Assembly (NCBI GenBank): GCA_002007465.1
Contig: LNAC01000350.1
Span: 1,213,037-1,277,036 of the forward strand
DNA: 64,000 nucleotides
Reading direction: 5' to 3'
Source of the DNA: Ailurus styani
Lineage: Eukaryota; Chordata; Mammalia; Carnivora; Ailuridae
Shown: piece by piece, positions 32,555 through 44,800 of the stretch
Position numbering within the stretch: the stretch's first letter is position 1
How the letters are laid out: every line of letters begins with the position of its first letter
The notes under the pieces: generated by a model
Databases searched by the model: none
What the model saw: the letters and a program-made list of their open reading frames with translations, nothing else
What the model was told of the DNA's origin: nothing
Position numbers and translations under genes: made by a program

Positions 32555-34824
32555 TTGTGTCAGAAGGTATCAGAGGCTGAATTAATAATGTGGCCTTTTT
32601 AAAAATTGGCAGTATGACCAAGGATAAATTACTCTGTTTATTTTCAGTTTTCATGTCTATCAATTGGGAATGTGCTGTATTATTTATCTTCAGAAAAGAG
32701 ATGTTGAATGATTAACAAATAGAGTCATTTAAAACAAAAATGAAGTGCTGGAGAAATGATAATGAATTAGATTATAGAACTTGGCTCATTGTGTTATTAG
32801 TATTCTGTCTGTCTATTGAAATCACATTGCCAAATGATGACCTAATTATATCCCATTTGCCAGATGGTTAATTGTGGCAAGCAAAGAAGATTTGCAGTTA
32901 TTGTAAATATTGTCTTTTGATAGTAAAACATTTTCCAGAATTACTAATTTATCCTTTAAATGATAATTTTCACCTTGCAACTTTAGAAACCTATTTCTGA
33001 CTTTAATAAAGTCATTATAAAAAGATAGAGGATAATGATTCAAAAAAGCCCAGGCTCTAATAAAATAACCAGTACAATGTAATTTTAAACAATTTGGTTT
33101 TCTTTAAAATGGTGGGCCAAATTTTGTATCAAGAAGCAGGATGATTTAATATGACCCATCAGACACCTTCCAAATTTGTGTCCTATTCTTTACTTCTAAC
33201 AAAGCCTCTGGCTCTGAAACAAAGGCGGTAGGTGTCCAAACCCCAATAAACACTTCTATCAACCTTGTGAAATTGGAATTCGTGTTCATAATATGTAATC
33301 CAGGTACAATTTCATCATTTTAATGTGTGGAGTTTTATCTTATTCTTCACAGTTCAAGGAAGTTCTTTATTTTCACCAAAGTTCAGGCAGGGCCTTTCTG
33401 AGACTTTTAAAGCACCAACTAGCTTATGTTACCTCCCACCCTCACTCAGCTGGTGTAATTAAAAAATAAAAAAAATGCAAAATTATCAAATAAATTGAAG
33501 AGAGTTCAACACAATCTTTATCTCTTGTCATAACTAGTTCTATGCCTTTTACAAAACATAATTTTTTTTTCCAAAAATAATTTTGGAGCTCTGTTTTGCT
33601 CATTCCCTTAGGTTTCTGGTCTGCCTTTTAAGTAATCCAGATGCAATCCAAAGGTTCTCTGGTCTAATGGTTGCTTCTATGAAAATATGTCTTTTCCCCA
33701 CTCTGTTTAAAAATTTCTTTACTTTTGCTTTTAGCTTGCAAAATGTTTTGTCATTATTCATCCGTTTTATTCTTACATCTCCTAATGATTGTCACTCTGT
33801 CACTCTTGAGTTAAATGTAAAAATAATAGCAGACCTTAAACTTTAAAATGTTTGATAAAATTTATTTTAAAGGAATTATTTATCTACCACACTATTTATT
33901 GCTACAAGGAAAGTTAAGAACAAACAAACAAATGAACAAATGAAAGCAATTTAAAGTTCACATATATTCACTGAGTACATACAGTGTGTAATGTCCTGGA
34001 CCTCATACAATTTCACTGTCTGAAAAGTTTTGCTATACTTCATGTTGTTATTTTTTGGTCTCAGGCAAACGTGTTGGCAATCAAGTTACAACTTACAAAT
34101 ACTAATGCTCCAACAGTCATTTCTTATTCCTATCACAATTCAATAAATTAAAACACACACACACACACACACATACACACATGGAAGTATTTACTCGTTG
34201 TACTCATGAGGGTCCAACATGGATTTCATCTGTAGGTATCACAGTGCATTCTACCACTCATCATAACAGTGAAATGAATTGCTTACTCACATATCTAATG
34301 AGTAGAATTGGCCTTTATAGTCACTTCCCCATTGTTAATCAATCAGCTATTTACATAGGCACAGGGGAAAACAGATCATCATTTATTTTGAGACAGAGTA
34401 AAAAACATCAAATTTAATTGCCCTACTAGGCACTGGAATCATAATCTTTACACAACACTTAATGTTTTCATTACTTATCAACTCACTTATAATTATGCTA
34501 CACTCACAAAAAGTTAAGCAGCTAGAAAACAGTAGATCATTCACTACTGTTTACATAGAGATAAACAAATAGATGCAAAATGTGTTTGAGTGAATATATT
34601 AACTCAAATGATTATATAGAATGTCAGTTATTCCAGTTTAGTTTTACTAATATTGCTGAAACAGATTGTGTCAGATGTGCCTACCTTTTATGGGTAAGGG
34701 TTTTATATCCTTTTATTGAGTAATTTTTTAAATGGTTTTTCTTGAGACTTTTCCGGTGTCCGTCATTGCTACCCACTAACTCCTTTTTTCTAAAGAAGTT
34801 ATTCTGAGAGACATATGACTACAA
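32555..34824. other. No gene recognised; (AC)n
   Basis: Mostly unassigned AT-rich DNA. (AC)n microsatellite at 34152-34180; weak L2/MIR-like text at 33955-34020. The frame at 33583-33846 has no recognisable domain. Confidence 0.5.
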
Positions 34825-35040
34825 TATACACTACCATTCATGCATTCATTCATTAATTCCTTATACTTTTTTTCTTTTTAAAATGTCCTAGGCTCTGGGG
34901 ATGTAAAGATGATTAAGAGAACAAGTTATGCCATCCCAATGCCTCATGTCTTGCAGACATACAAGTAAAATCTGGAATAGAGTACATACAGAGCTTTGAA
35001 ATATCTCTAATGAAGAGAGAATGGGGATCTGGGAACATAA
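34825..35040 (-). mobile_element. L2 fragment (minus strand)
   Basis: TTCATTCATTAATTCC, CTAGGCTCTGGGGATGTAAA and GATGATTAAGAGAACAAG follow the antisense L2 3' text. Confidence 0.6.
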
Positions 35041-35105
35041 CCTCAATGCTTTGACATTTATACTATTTTTTTCTAATTTTAAAAAGAATACATAGTTTGT
35101 ATTCT

Positions 35106-35306
35106 TTTTTTTTAAAAGATTGTATTTATTTATTTCACAGAAGGAGAGAGATCACAAGGAGGCAGAGAGGCAGGGAGAGAGAGAGAGGGGGAAGCAGGCT
35201 CCCCGCTGAGCAGGGAGCCCGATGCGGGCCTCAATCCCAGGACCCTGAGATCATGACCTGAGCCGAAAGCAGAGGCTTTAACCCACTGAGACACCCAGGC
35301 ACCCAT
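35106..35306 (-). mobile_element. Young SINEC, minus strand
   Basis: AAAGATTGTATTTATTTATT, CTCCCCGCTGAGCAGGGAGC and GAGACACCCAGGCACCC. ATAGTTTGTATTCT is perfect on both sides (35092-35105, 35307-35320). Confidence 0.97.
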
Positions 35307-35320
35307 ATAGTTTGTATTCT

Positions 35321-35814
35321 ATTCCAGGAGATTTCAGACCCCTTTATAAAATAAGCCTTTTTTTTTCAAAAGAAAATTAAATCCAAAGTCAATAGGTAAA
35401 ACCTATAAGATGCATGAGAATATGCACCATTACTCCTCCCAGAAAAGTTCTCTGTTGCAGACAGAGGCTTCTTAGCACCTTCTTGATTCCACCTCACCTG
35501 CGTTATGTCTAAAAAAGGTTCCAAGTTACTTAGGTGATTGCTTAATTCTTAAAAAAATATCTACCTAAAATACTTCTGTCATTTGGGCCACATTTATTTC
35601 TTAGCTTTGTTTATTCTCAAGGTATAACTGAATACACCCACAGATGTGTGCCTTGATTGAGAAGCGCTGTGGTTTCAGTGTAATAAGAGGTATAATGTAT
35701 TTAAGGACAGGATACTACTGACAGGAACAGAAGAGAAATATTGAAATCAGAGTAGAAAGAATTGAGGAAGAATGTATTGAGATGTCTTCCCAGAAGAATT
35801 TCTGATAAATCAAC
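35321..35814. other. No gene recognised
   Basis: Unassigned sequence between a SINE and an L2 fragment. Confidence 0.5.
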
Positions 35815-35930
35815 ACACTTATCAAACACTTTGAGTCCTATAATATAATAGTGACTGAAAGATTAGACATAGATCCTACTCTCATGAGGTTTATAATCTA
35901 TTATGAGAAACCATAAATAATGGCTAAGAA
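35815..35930 (-). mobile_element. L2 fragment (minus strand)
   Basis: TCCTACTCTCATGAGGTTTA followed by TAATCTATTATGAG, a decayed L2 antisense text. Confidence 0.5.
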
Positions 35931-36322
35931 TTTTCTCAAATTGATGAAAGACATTAAGTCATTAATCCAAGAAACCCTATGAACTCCAAGGAATAAAAGT
36001 AAATTCTCACTTGGGTAAATTAGTTGAAAACAAAAACAAAGATAACATTTTGAAACAGCCAGAAGAAAAAAAAAAGAAATATTTTCTTAGAAGTAACAAT
36101 GAGACTGAGAACTGATTTATCAATAGGAACAAAAGAAAGAAGAAAACAAAGGTCTATCAATTAAAAAGATCGAAAGGATAATGGCTACTAAGCAAAACTA
36201 TTAAAACTAATAGAAATAAATACCTTCTCAGAACAAGGATGAGAAAAAGACATTTACAGAAAAACAAAGGCTGAGAAAATTAATTACTAACAAACTCACA
36301 TTTAAAGAAATAATAGAAAATA

Positions 36323-36706
36323 AGGGTGCCTGGGTGGCTCAGTCAGTTAAGCATCTGCCTTTGACTCAGGTCATGACCTTAGCATTCTGTGATCAAGCCC
36401 CGCATCGGGCTCCCTGCTTGGCGGGGAGTCTGCTTCTCCCTCCACCTGCCACTCCCCCTGCTTGTGTTCTCACTCTTTCTGACAAATAAATATATAAATA
36501 AACAAATAAATAAATAAAATTTTATGACTCTTAATCTCAGGAAACAAACTGAGGAAACAAACTGGCGGCTTGGGGGAGAGGGATTGGCTGGGTTATGGAC
36601 ATTGGGGAGGGTATGTGGTATGGTGAGTGTTGTGAATAGTGTAACACTGATGATTCACAGACCTGTACCCCTGAAGCAAATAATACATTATATGTTAATA
36701 AAAAAA
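36323..36706 (+). mobile_element. SINEC-L1 3'-end chimeric retroinsertion
   Basis: One insertion made of a SINEC (36323-about 36522, ending AAATAAATAAATAAAATTTT) joined directly to a carnivore L1 3' terminus (about 36523-36706, starting TATGACTCTTAATCTCAGG and ending in an A-rich tail). The whole unit is flanked by a perfect 20-bp duplication TAAAGAAATAATAGAAAATA at 36303-36322 and 36707-36726. No duplication separates the two halves. The order SINE first, L1 tail last fits template switching by the L1 reverse transcriptase from an L1 RNA to a SINE RNA during target-primed reverse transcription. Confidence 0.88.
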
Positions 36707-36754
36707 TAAAGAAATAATAGAAAATATGCTTCAGACAGGAAATCAGTCCTAATG

Positions 36755-37134
36755 TGTATTAGTCAGCTTGAACTGTCAAAACAAAATACCTTAGGCAGGG
36801 TGGCTTAAACAACAGAAATTTATTTCTCACACAACTCTGCAGTCTTAAGAAGTCTAAGGTCAAAGTGCTGGCCAATTCTGAGAGCTTTTTTCCTGACTTT
36901 TATCCAGAGCCTTCTCCCTGTGTCTTCACATGGTCTTTCCTCAGTGGGTATGTATGGAGAGAGGGAGAGCTCTCTGGTGTCTCTTAGGACACTAACCCCA
37001 TGATGAGGACTCTATGCATGACCACCTCTAACTCTAAGGACCTCCCAAAGGCTCCCACTCCAAATATCATCACATTGAATATTAGGGGTTCAACATATGA
37101 ATTCTGGAGGGACACAAACATTCAATCTATAATA
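36755..37134 (-). mobile_element. MaLR solo LTR (MLT1/MST-type)
   Basis: Starts TGTATTAGTCAGCTTGAAC and ends AAACATTCAATCTATAATA, the reversed ends of an ERVL-MaLR LTR. In between are GGTGGCTTAAACAACAGAAA and TTCAACATATGAATTCTGG. About 380 bp, no internal retroviral genes alongside, so it is a solo LTR, an old endogenous relic without coding capacity. Subfamily uncertain. Confidence 0.88.
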
Positions 37135-37642
37135 AGATGGAAGAATGAAATGTGAGGAAATATGAAGAATTATGAAAATTTAAAATATATAGGTATTGAC
37201 CTTATAAATGAATAACAATGGCTGAGTGTTCTAAAACACGTGTGGAATTAAAATACGTGATACCGATGGCATAAAAATCCTGTAAGAAATAGATAGAATT
37301 AAAGTGTTCAAAGGTCCTTGTATTATCTAGAAAAAGGGTAAGAATGACAATATTAGGCTTTGATAATTCAAAATTTACATTTTATTTTTCAGAGTGACCA
37401 TTAAGAGAATAGTAAAGAAATATATAACTTCCAAGAAATAGATGGAGGAAATGTGATAACATTTAACATCAATAATGTTAAATCAAGCAAAAACTCAGGA
37501 AAGAGGAGACAAAAGTATATAGAACACATAAGTCAAATAGAAAACAGTAAGATAATGGATTTAAACACAAATATATCAGTAATTAAATGTAAATTGATTA
37601 TTGTACATTGTAATTGTATTATAAATTGTACAATTTGTAGTT

Positions 37643-37837
37643 TTGTTTTTTAAAGATTTTATTTATTTGAGAGAGCACATGAGTGGGGTGTGTGGGGGGA
37701 GGGAAAGAGGAGAGAGGGAGGAGCAGACTCCCCACTGAGCAGGGAGCCCTATGCAGGGCTTGATCCCAGGACCCTGAGATCATGATCTGAGCTGAAAGCA
37801 GACAATTAACCAACTCAGCCACCCAGGTGCTCCACCC
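37643..37837 (-). mobile_element. SINEC, minus strand
   Basis: AAAGATTTTATTTATTTGAG, CCCCACTGAGCAGGGAGCC and CAGCCACCCAGGTGCTCC. ACAATTTGTAGTT flanks it perfectly (37630-37642, 37838-37850). Confidence 0.95.
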
Positions 37838-38770
37838 ACAATTTGTAGTTGTAAATTAAATTGTAAATCACTTAGTGTACAAAGAATGACACGCCAAATA
37901 TTTTTAAATGCTATTTTTAGGAGGTTCAGAAAAATAAAAGTAAAATATAGAAAAATTATATAATTTAACATTCAAACATTACCCAAATGAAAATTGGTGT
38001 AGCTGCATTAATATCAGACCAAGTAGACTTTAAAGCAAACAAAATGCTTTACTAGAGTCAAAGAGGAAAATTTAATAATGATAAAGGTCCAAATCACCTG
38101 GAAATGTCCATATACAGGTATACATATATACCCTGTGATGTAGTGTAAAAATATGCAACACAATGATTCATAGAAACATGGAAAAATAAGGTAAATCCAA
38201 AATTGTGATGGGATCTTTTAACACTCTCTATTTGTAAGTAATAGAATAAATAATGTGGATATAGAAGATTTTCACAACATAATTAATAAACTAGACTTAA
38301 TGTATAAAGCATAAAATATTTGAGAACTGCAGAATATGCATTCTTTAAAAATGTATAAGAAACCTTTACAAAAATTAACAAGTATCAATAAATTTCAAAG
38401 GATCAAAATTATTCTGAGTGTATACTCCATTCAATTAACCCAGAAATCAATAAAAAATTGAGCCTAGAAATAGCTCTACAAAGAAGTAATAATAAAAATA
38501 AAATATCTTTAGGTGAATAAGAAAACACACATTAAAACTTATAAAATTAGACTGAGACTGTTCAAAATCAATGATCTATAATGTAAACTTTTTAGAAAAA
38601 GAACAGAATAATATTGACAGAATATAGAAAAAAATAATAAAGCAGAGCACAGAAATTAAAAAGTTAGAAAATAAACATATAATAGAAGGATTAACAAATC
38701 CCAGAGTTTCTTCTAAAGGATGAATAATGTGACAGACTCTGGTGAGGCTAATTAAAGGCAACATACACAT

Positions 38771-38803
<33 letters not shown>
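38771..38803. repeat. (AC)n microsatellite
   Basis: Sixteen or so AC units inside the ancient L1. Confidence 0.95.
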
Positions 38804-38807
<4 letters not shown>

Positions 38808-40554
38808 TAATATAAGGATTGAAAAGTGGAACATTATTGCAGATCCTAATGATAGTAAAATGATAAATAAAAAGAAAGCTTATGAGGTATGTTTAAATTT
38901 TTAGATAAAATTGAAAACTCCCTACAAAAGACAACTGACATGGTAAGAAATAGAAAATCTTAGAAATTAAATTTATATTTAAAACATTAAAAATTTATCA
39001 CAAAGAAAACCGTAAGGCCCAGATTGTTCCACTGATAGAAAAAGCTAAATACTTTCAGAAAATGGAAATTGAGAGAAAGACTCCCAATTATTTTATAAGG
39101 TCAGAATAACCACAGTACAATGACAGAATAACCAACAATACAATGACAATCCAACAAAGAAAAATTATAGAACAATATTAATAGACATAGATTTTAAAGA
39201 ATCCTAAATTAATTAGTGGCAAACCAAAGGTGGTGGTGTACTAAAAGGATAGTACAGTCATTGCCAAAGGAAGGACAGGAATGCAAATTGACTTAACATT
39301 TGAATATAAATTATTGTAATACATGATATTAATAAAGTAATGGATATGATTAATATATAAGCTAAATAGTTGAAAAATTAAGAAAATGTAATATTTGATT
39401 AACATACTAGATACAGAAGGAAACTTATTTAGATAAAAGGTATTGCTAGAACCGTACAATAAATGTTATATGTAATTTTGAATTTTTGAAAGCTTTTTCT
39501 TTGAGACTGGAACAAAATGTTGATATCTATTATTTTCTTATCTATACAACATTTTATTGGATGTCCTAGCTGTAGCAATAAGTCAGAAAAATAAAGATAA
39601 AATTATAGTTATTGAAAGAAAGAAATTAATTTGTCATTATTTTCAGGCAACATTATTGTGTATATAGAAAATCCAAACTATTCTACAACAAAAAAGCTAT
39701 TAAAACCAATAACTGAATTTATGAAGGGTCCTAGATACAAGTAAATACCCTAAATTAACTGTATTTCTATACTCTAGCAACAAATTAATAGAAAATGAAA
39801 TTTTAAAACAGATATATTTTATGATAGCTTAAAAAACCCACCTGGGAATAAGTCTAACAAAAAATAAAACGTTTAAGTTTTCTATACTGAAAACTCTAAG
39901 ACATTAGTAAGATGAATTAAAGAAGAGCTAGGTAAATGGAAGAATATACCATATTCATTGATTGGAAAACTCAATATTGTCAAGATGTAAATTCTCCCCA
40001 AATTGATCAATAAATTTAATTGCATTCCAATGAAATGTTTTCTTATTGTTGGAAACTGAAAATCTGATTCAAAATTTATACTGAAATGCAAGCAACAAGA
40101 AATTATACAGGCAAATTTTAGTGAGAATAGGAAAGCTAAGACTTATGTTATTAGCCATCAAGACTAATACATAATAATTATCATATGATTCCATTTCTGG
40201 AATGCTCAAAAAACAGACAAAGTTACCCTTTGTGTCTAATGATGGATGCTTAGATAGTGAAATTTTTCACAATATTTATTATGTAAGTCCTATCAGAGCT
40301 ATCTTTTGGAGGAGTGGTAAGAGTATACAGTAATTGGCTAAGGGCATGAATTTCTGCCTACAAAATTTTACTTCTTGACTTCTTGACTCATGTGGTGGGT
40401 TCATGAGTGATAAACTATTTCTGCTTTGCGTGCATTTCTGTTTTTGTTTTTTTAAAATATATTTTACGAGAAAAAACATTTTTAAGAGCTAGACTAAAGC
40501 GCATATACATATACATGTACATATACCCTGAGACTGGTACTTTGGAGGAAAGCA

Positions 40555-41080
40555 GTATTATACTATGACAGAATTTAACCACTTCAAGAAGTAAAGCTTG
40601 AAGTAAGCTTTGAAGGGAGAGTACAGAGTAAGAGAGTGGAGATGTGGATAACCTTCCAGTCTGAAGAAGAGTGTGTGTAAAGGCCCAGTAGTGGGAGAGA
40701 GCGTGGACAGTCACAGAATTGAATAAGTCTCAGTGTGCCTGCAGCATGAAGTTCAAGAGCTATGCAGATTAAAGTTTGCATGGTTGACCAGGCTATGTAC
40801 AGGTTTATAGGACAGGTTAATCTTATGAGCTAAGCAGCTATCAAAGGTTTATAGTGGGGTTTGCTGGAGGTGACACAATCAGACTGGTGTTTGAAAGAGT
40901 GAACTCTGATTGCAGTGTGGAGAATGGATAAAAAGGCTGTAGAGCATAGTCTAGCTGCACAGTTGGAGTAGGTTATTGGAAAAGTCTAGGTGAGCATTGG
41001 AGATGGTAAGTGGAAAGTATGTGCAAGTTCTAAGTTTGTAGACAAGCTATTGAAGATTGTTTTCTTGGCAAAATAATGCC
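40555..41080 (-). mobile_element. L2 fragment (minus strand)
   Basis: In order: TAAAGGCCCAGTAGTGGGAG, TGACACAATCAGACTGGTG, TGATTGCAGTGTGGAGAATG and GAGTAGGTTATTGGAAAAG, the antisense L2 sequence as I recall it. Confidence 0.68.
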
Positions 41081-41287
41081 CGGTATAATACTAAGTGCTA
41101 AATCCACTTTCTTTCAGAGGATTACAAGCTTCAGTAAAGGAAACAGTAACAATCTGGCTAATAGCCAGTTGAATTTATTTCTATAATTAAGAAAAAAGAG
41201 CATTTTATGCACATGTTTTTTCCACCTGGTTCAAATTAGAACACAGAGACTCTACTTGTTAGGCTATATCAAGCAAACCAGTTTCTT

Positions 41288-41304
41288 TTTTTTTCTTTTC
41301 TTTG

Positions 41305-41363
<59 letters not shown>

Positions 41364-41822
41364 TAANNNNNNNNNNNNNNNNNNNNNNNNNNNNNNNNNN
41401 NNNNNNNNNNNNNNNNNNNNNNNNNNNNNNNNNNNNNNNNNNNNNNNNNNNNNNNNNNNNNNNNNNNNNNNNNNNNNNNNNNNNNNNNNNNNNNNNNNNN
41501 NNNNNNNNNNNNNNNNNNNNNNNNNNNNNNNNNNNNNNNNNNNNNNNNNNNNNNNNNNNNNNNNNNNNNNNNNNNNNNNNNNNNNNNNNNNNNNNNNNNN
41601 NNNNNNNNNNNNNTATATATATATATTTTTTTTTTAAGATGTATTTATTTGACAGAGAGAGATCATGCATGCAGGAGAGGCAGGGGTGAGAGAGAAGCTG
41701 GAGCAGACACTGGGTTGAGCAGGGAGACCAGCTCCAGGTTTAATCTCATGACCCTGAGATCATGACCTGAGCTGAAATCAAGAGTTGGACACTTAACCTA
41801 TTGAGCTACCCAGGCCTCCCAC
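41288..41822 (-). mobile_element. SINEC with (TA)n tail containing the N gap
   Basis: Minus-strand SINE body about 41627-41822 (AAGATGTATTTATTTGACAG to GAGCTACCCAGGCCTCCC). CAAGCAAACCAGTTTCTT occurs at 41270-41287 and 41823-41840, a perfect 18-bp target-site duplication. Everything between, namely T-rich DNA, (TA)n at 41305-41345, a T-run, the 247-N gap and a second (TA)n plus T-run, therefore belongs to the tail of this single insertion. Confidence 0.92.
41367..41613. other. Assembly gap (247 N)
   Basis: Unknown bases. Both gap edges carry the same (TA)n followed by a T-run and AA, so the gap may hide an unmerged overlap in a simple repeat and could have a real length near zero or a much longer (TA)n. 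Confidence 0.97.
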
Positions 41823-41840
41823 CAAGCAAACCAGTTTCTT

Positions 41841-44800
41841 ACCAGCAGATGCAGTGGGGTCCTTATTTCCCCAGCATGACTGTACACAAATAAACACTTT
41901 TTGCTACATGACTTACAACAGTTAAAAATGCATGTTATCTTCTGACTCTTACCTATCTTACCTCTTATCTATCTACCTGACTCTTACCTCCTTCTGCATT
42001 TCCTTCCTAAGTCACAAACATCTAGCTGCCCACTGCTCAATACCAAAGGGTCTGCTCACTCAGTTCCTCTTTGTATTGCACAATGAATGATCCCACCTCC
42101 TCCTTAGCTAGTGAAATTTCATTTGAAAAATTGTTACCTTTGAGTCAAAGTTGGCTCAGCAGTTGTCTGGGAATTAAACTTTGTATTCTACTTTAACTGG
42201 AGTGATTCATTTCACTTCTCTTTGACTTAGTTCTTACTCCTTTCATCATTTACCTTGCACACTGATCTATGAAAGAATTTTTTTACAGTGAGATGCATAT
42301 TATGCTGTGGAAATGCTCCCTGAGCATAATCCTTGATTACTATGAATCCCAAAGATCTGGGGCAGCCTGCCATCTCAGTGCAAGTGGAGAAGGCGATGCA
42401 TAGCAATTTCTGTTGTTTCACCAGGCACATTAAAGCCAGTCAGTAAAGGTTTTACTAGATTTTAACTTGTAATTACAAACTTTTCATCACAGCTTTGTCT
42501 TGGTCATTTGCATAAAAAGGCTTCTGTTTGTTGCCCTGTGGTAAAAGGAATCAGATTAAAGTGGGTTAAATGAAAGTAATCTACCACTGCAAGTATACTC
42601 CTCAAGGGAGAACAAAATCCTGCTGGTATCAGACCCACATCTTACACCATTTTTGAACTGAAGTTAGCTATTTGTTCATAAGATGTATATTAATGTGTGA
42701 AGGACTGAACAATTTACTGAACTTTAACTCTTCCTTTTAAGTTATTGCCTAATCATTATTCACTATATGAACACATAAGGAAAAGTTAAATAATTCATAA
42801 GTAATGCTTTGAGAGACACATTGTTCAAAAAGAGCAGAACTACTTTTGTCATTTCATGTAAGGGATTTCTGAACTGTATTCCTTAAAGAAAATAAAATAT
42901 TAACAAGAAATATAGTGGGTTACTGAATACTTTTATTCTAAGTCCTCTGATATTTCTCTCCAGAGCTATTTAAAGGTTACTTTTTCCACTTTGACACCTT
43001 TGTTCTTCTAGTTTTCTTAACCATTCTCTCTGGGCAATAGTTTCTTTGGTCAAATTGAAAAATGTCCTCCCCACCGTCTATTTCTCCTAGCACCGCAAGT
43101 TCATATAGACTCTTGGATTTTTTTCCCCCTTCCCTCTGTATTCAAGTTGTCATAAATACATTTCGAGAAATATTTTCCTGCTTTGGTTGACTGCGTACAC
43201 GATGCCTGATCAAGGCAAAGACTCATTTCCAGGGAGAATCAAGGACATTAGTTCATTCTTTCCTTTCCAACACTGCATGCTATCACAGAGATTCATGTCA
43301 ATAAATTGTCCATTAGTGGCTGCACAGGGCTATATGATCTGTTGTGATCTGGGTACTTCTCACAGGATATTGTGAACCCTGCAGTACGTTATGAAGATGA
43401 TTCAAATCTCTACTTCAGTTCAAGACTTTTTACTATTTTTTGGCATATTTACTGATCTGTATTCCTTTAGTGAAAGCACTCTTCAAAGCTGAACATTCCA
43501 TGTGCATTTGTTTAAACTGTGTTTAGGCTCCACTATATCTACATATTTTAATACGGAGTATAACATCAAATTGTCAGTTTACTTATGATGCTATAATACT
43601 ATAAAAATTATCAACCTCATTTACTTTGTAGTGTTGTTTGTTTTGTAATTATAGAATGATGGTAGAGGGTGGCTCATGAGGAACCCATTTCTATCCTGGG
43701 AATTTTAAGTACCATTCACTTCAGATTTAAAATTCAGTCATTCATAAAAAATTGAAAGGCGGTTTTATCTTTTGTTTCAACTCTCTATTGGGTATGAAAA
43801 TGGTTACATTGCTATGTTTTCTTATTCTTCTCTTCTTTTGGTTGTAACTTACCTCATTTTTAAAATGCAAAAACTTATAATAAGCATGGAACTTTCCTAC
43901 TCTCATGTTTGTGCTTTTTGATTTAAAGGCTGACTATTCAGTCTTATAAACTAGCTAAAGATCACATAATTGGTAAACAACAATGCAGAGTGTATTGGAT
44001 TGAATTGCATGAAATGCTGTAATGAAGCTGTAGATTTTCCCAAAGATTTTTCTCTTTAAAAGTTCAGCCTTGAATTTAGAGGAACTTGGAGCTATTAGGT
44101 TCACACTTTAGTTAAAAGGAGCAAAGGTGATCAAAGATGAAAAGTCTTCATTACGATTATAGCTATAATGTGATTTAAACAGTTCACTTTCCAATAAGAG
44201 TAATATTGAATATTTTGAGTCTTAAAACTCCAATTCAAAAGTTAATCCTTTGACTTCTGTTTCAATGGGACAAATACAATCCTCAATCAACAATTTGTTC
44301 ACTTATTTAAACCTCTTTTCTTATTCAAAATTCAAATGCAAACATCAAGAACAGTGACTCTTCCTAACTAGCCACACAGATAAAAGAAGTATGGTGCATA
44401 AAGAAGGAATGATTTGGGGCAGGCAGGTAACCACGAGACATGCTTCTTTAAATGATGAATTTCAGCCAGGAAGTTAGATTTGTGCTTATGTGCTCCAATT
44501 TTAGTCCTCTTCTTGGAGTCAGTGACTGCCTCGTGCTCTCAGCAATACTTCCATTTTTGCCTTCTTTAAATGGAAGGTTCATGGAAAAAGACAGTATATA
44601 TGGATGATTTATTATGGCCTGGAAAAGGTCACTTTGGGAATAAATTACTAATTCTTTTTTTTTTTTTAATTCCCGAGCATGCACTATTTAAGCAGCTTCA
44701 ACTAACGTTCAGATAACCATTTAAGAATCTGATTTTGGCAACCTTTTAAGGAGTACTTATTTCACAAAGGACATGACTTAATTTCCACTTATTTGCATAT

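Larger units (their letters stand above)
35935..40250 (+). mobile_element. Ancient L1 (L1M-type), interrupted three times
   Basis: Plus-strand, strongly diverged L1. 35935-36320 is the C-terminal part of ORF1 (GAACTCCAAGGAATAAAAG; CAGAAAAACAAAGGCTGAG). After the insertions comes the ORF1-ORF2 spacer, then the ORF2 start and endonuclease region (GCATTAATATCAGACCAAG near 38010), RT-region remnants (38900-39500), the post-RT part (CTGGGAATAAGTCTAAC near 39842; GGAAAACTCAATATTGTC near 39963) and the 3' part near 40200. No open frame survives. Nested inside are the SINE/L1 chimera (36323-36706), a MaLR LTR (36755-37134), a SINEC (37643-37837) and an (AC)n tract. Confidence 0.75.

Noticed and set aside
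36755..37134. Possible full endogenous retrovirus
   Set aside because: Only a solo LTR is present; no internal genes next to it.
41302..41670. Long frames crossing the N gap
   Set aside because: Made of N's and (TA)n only.
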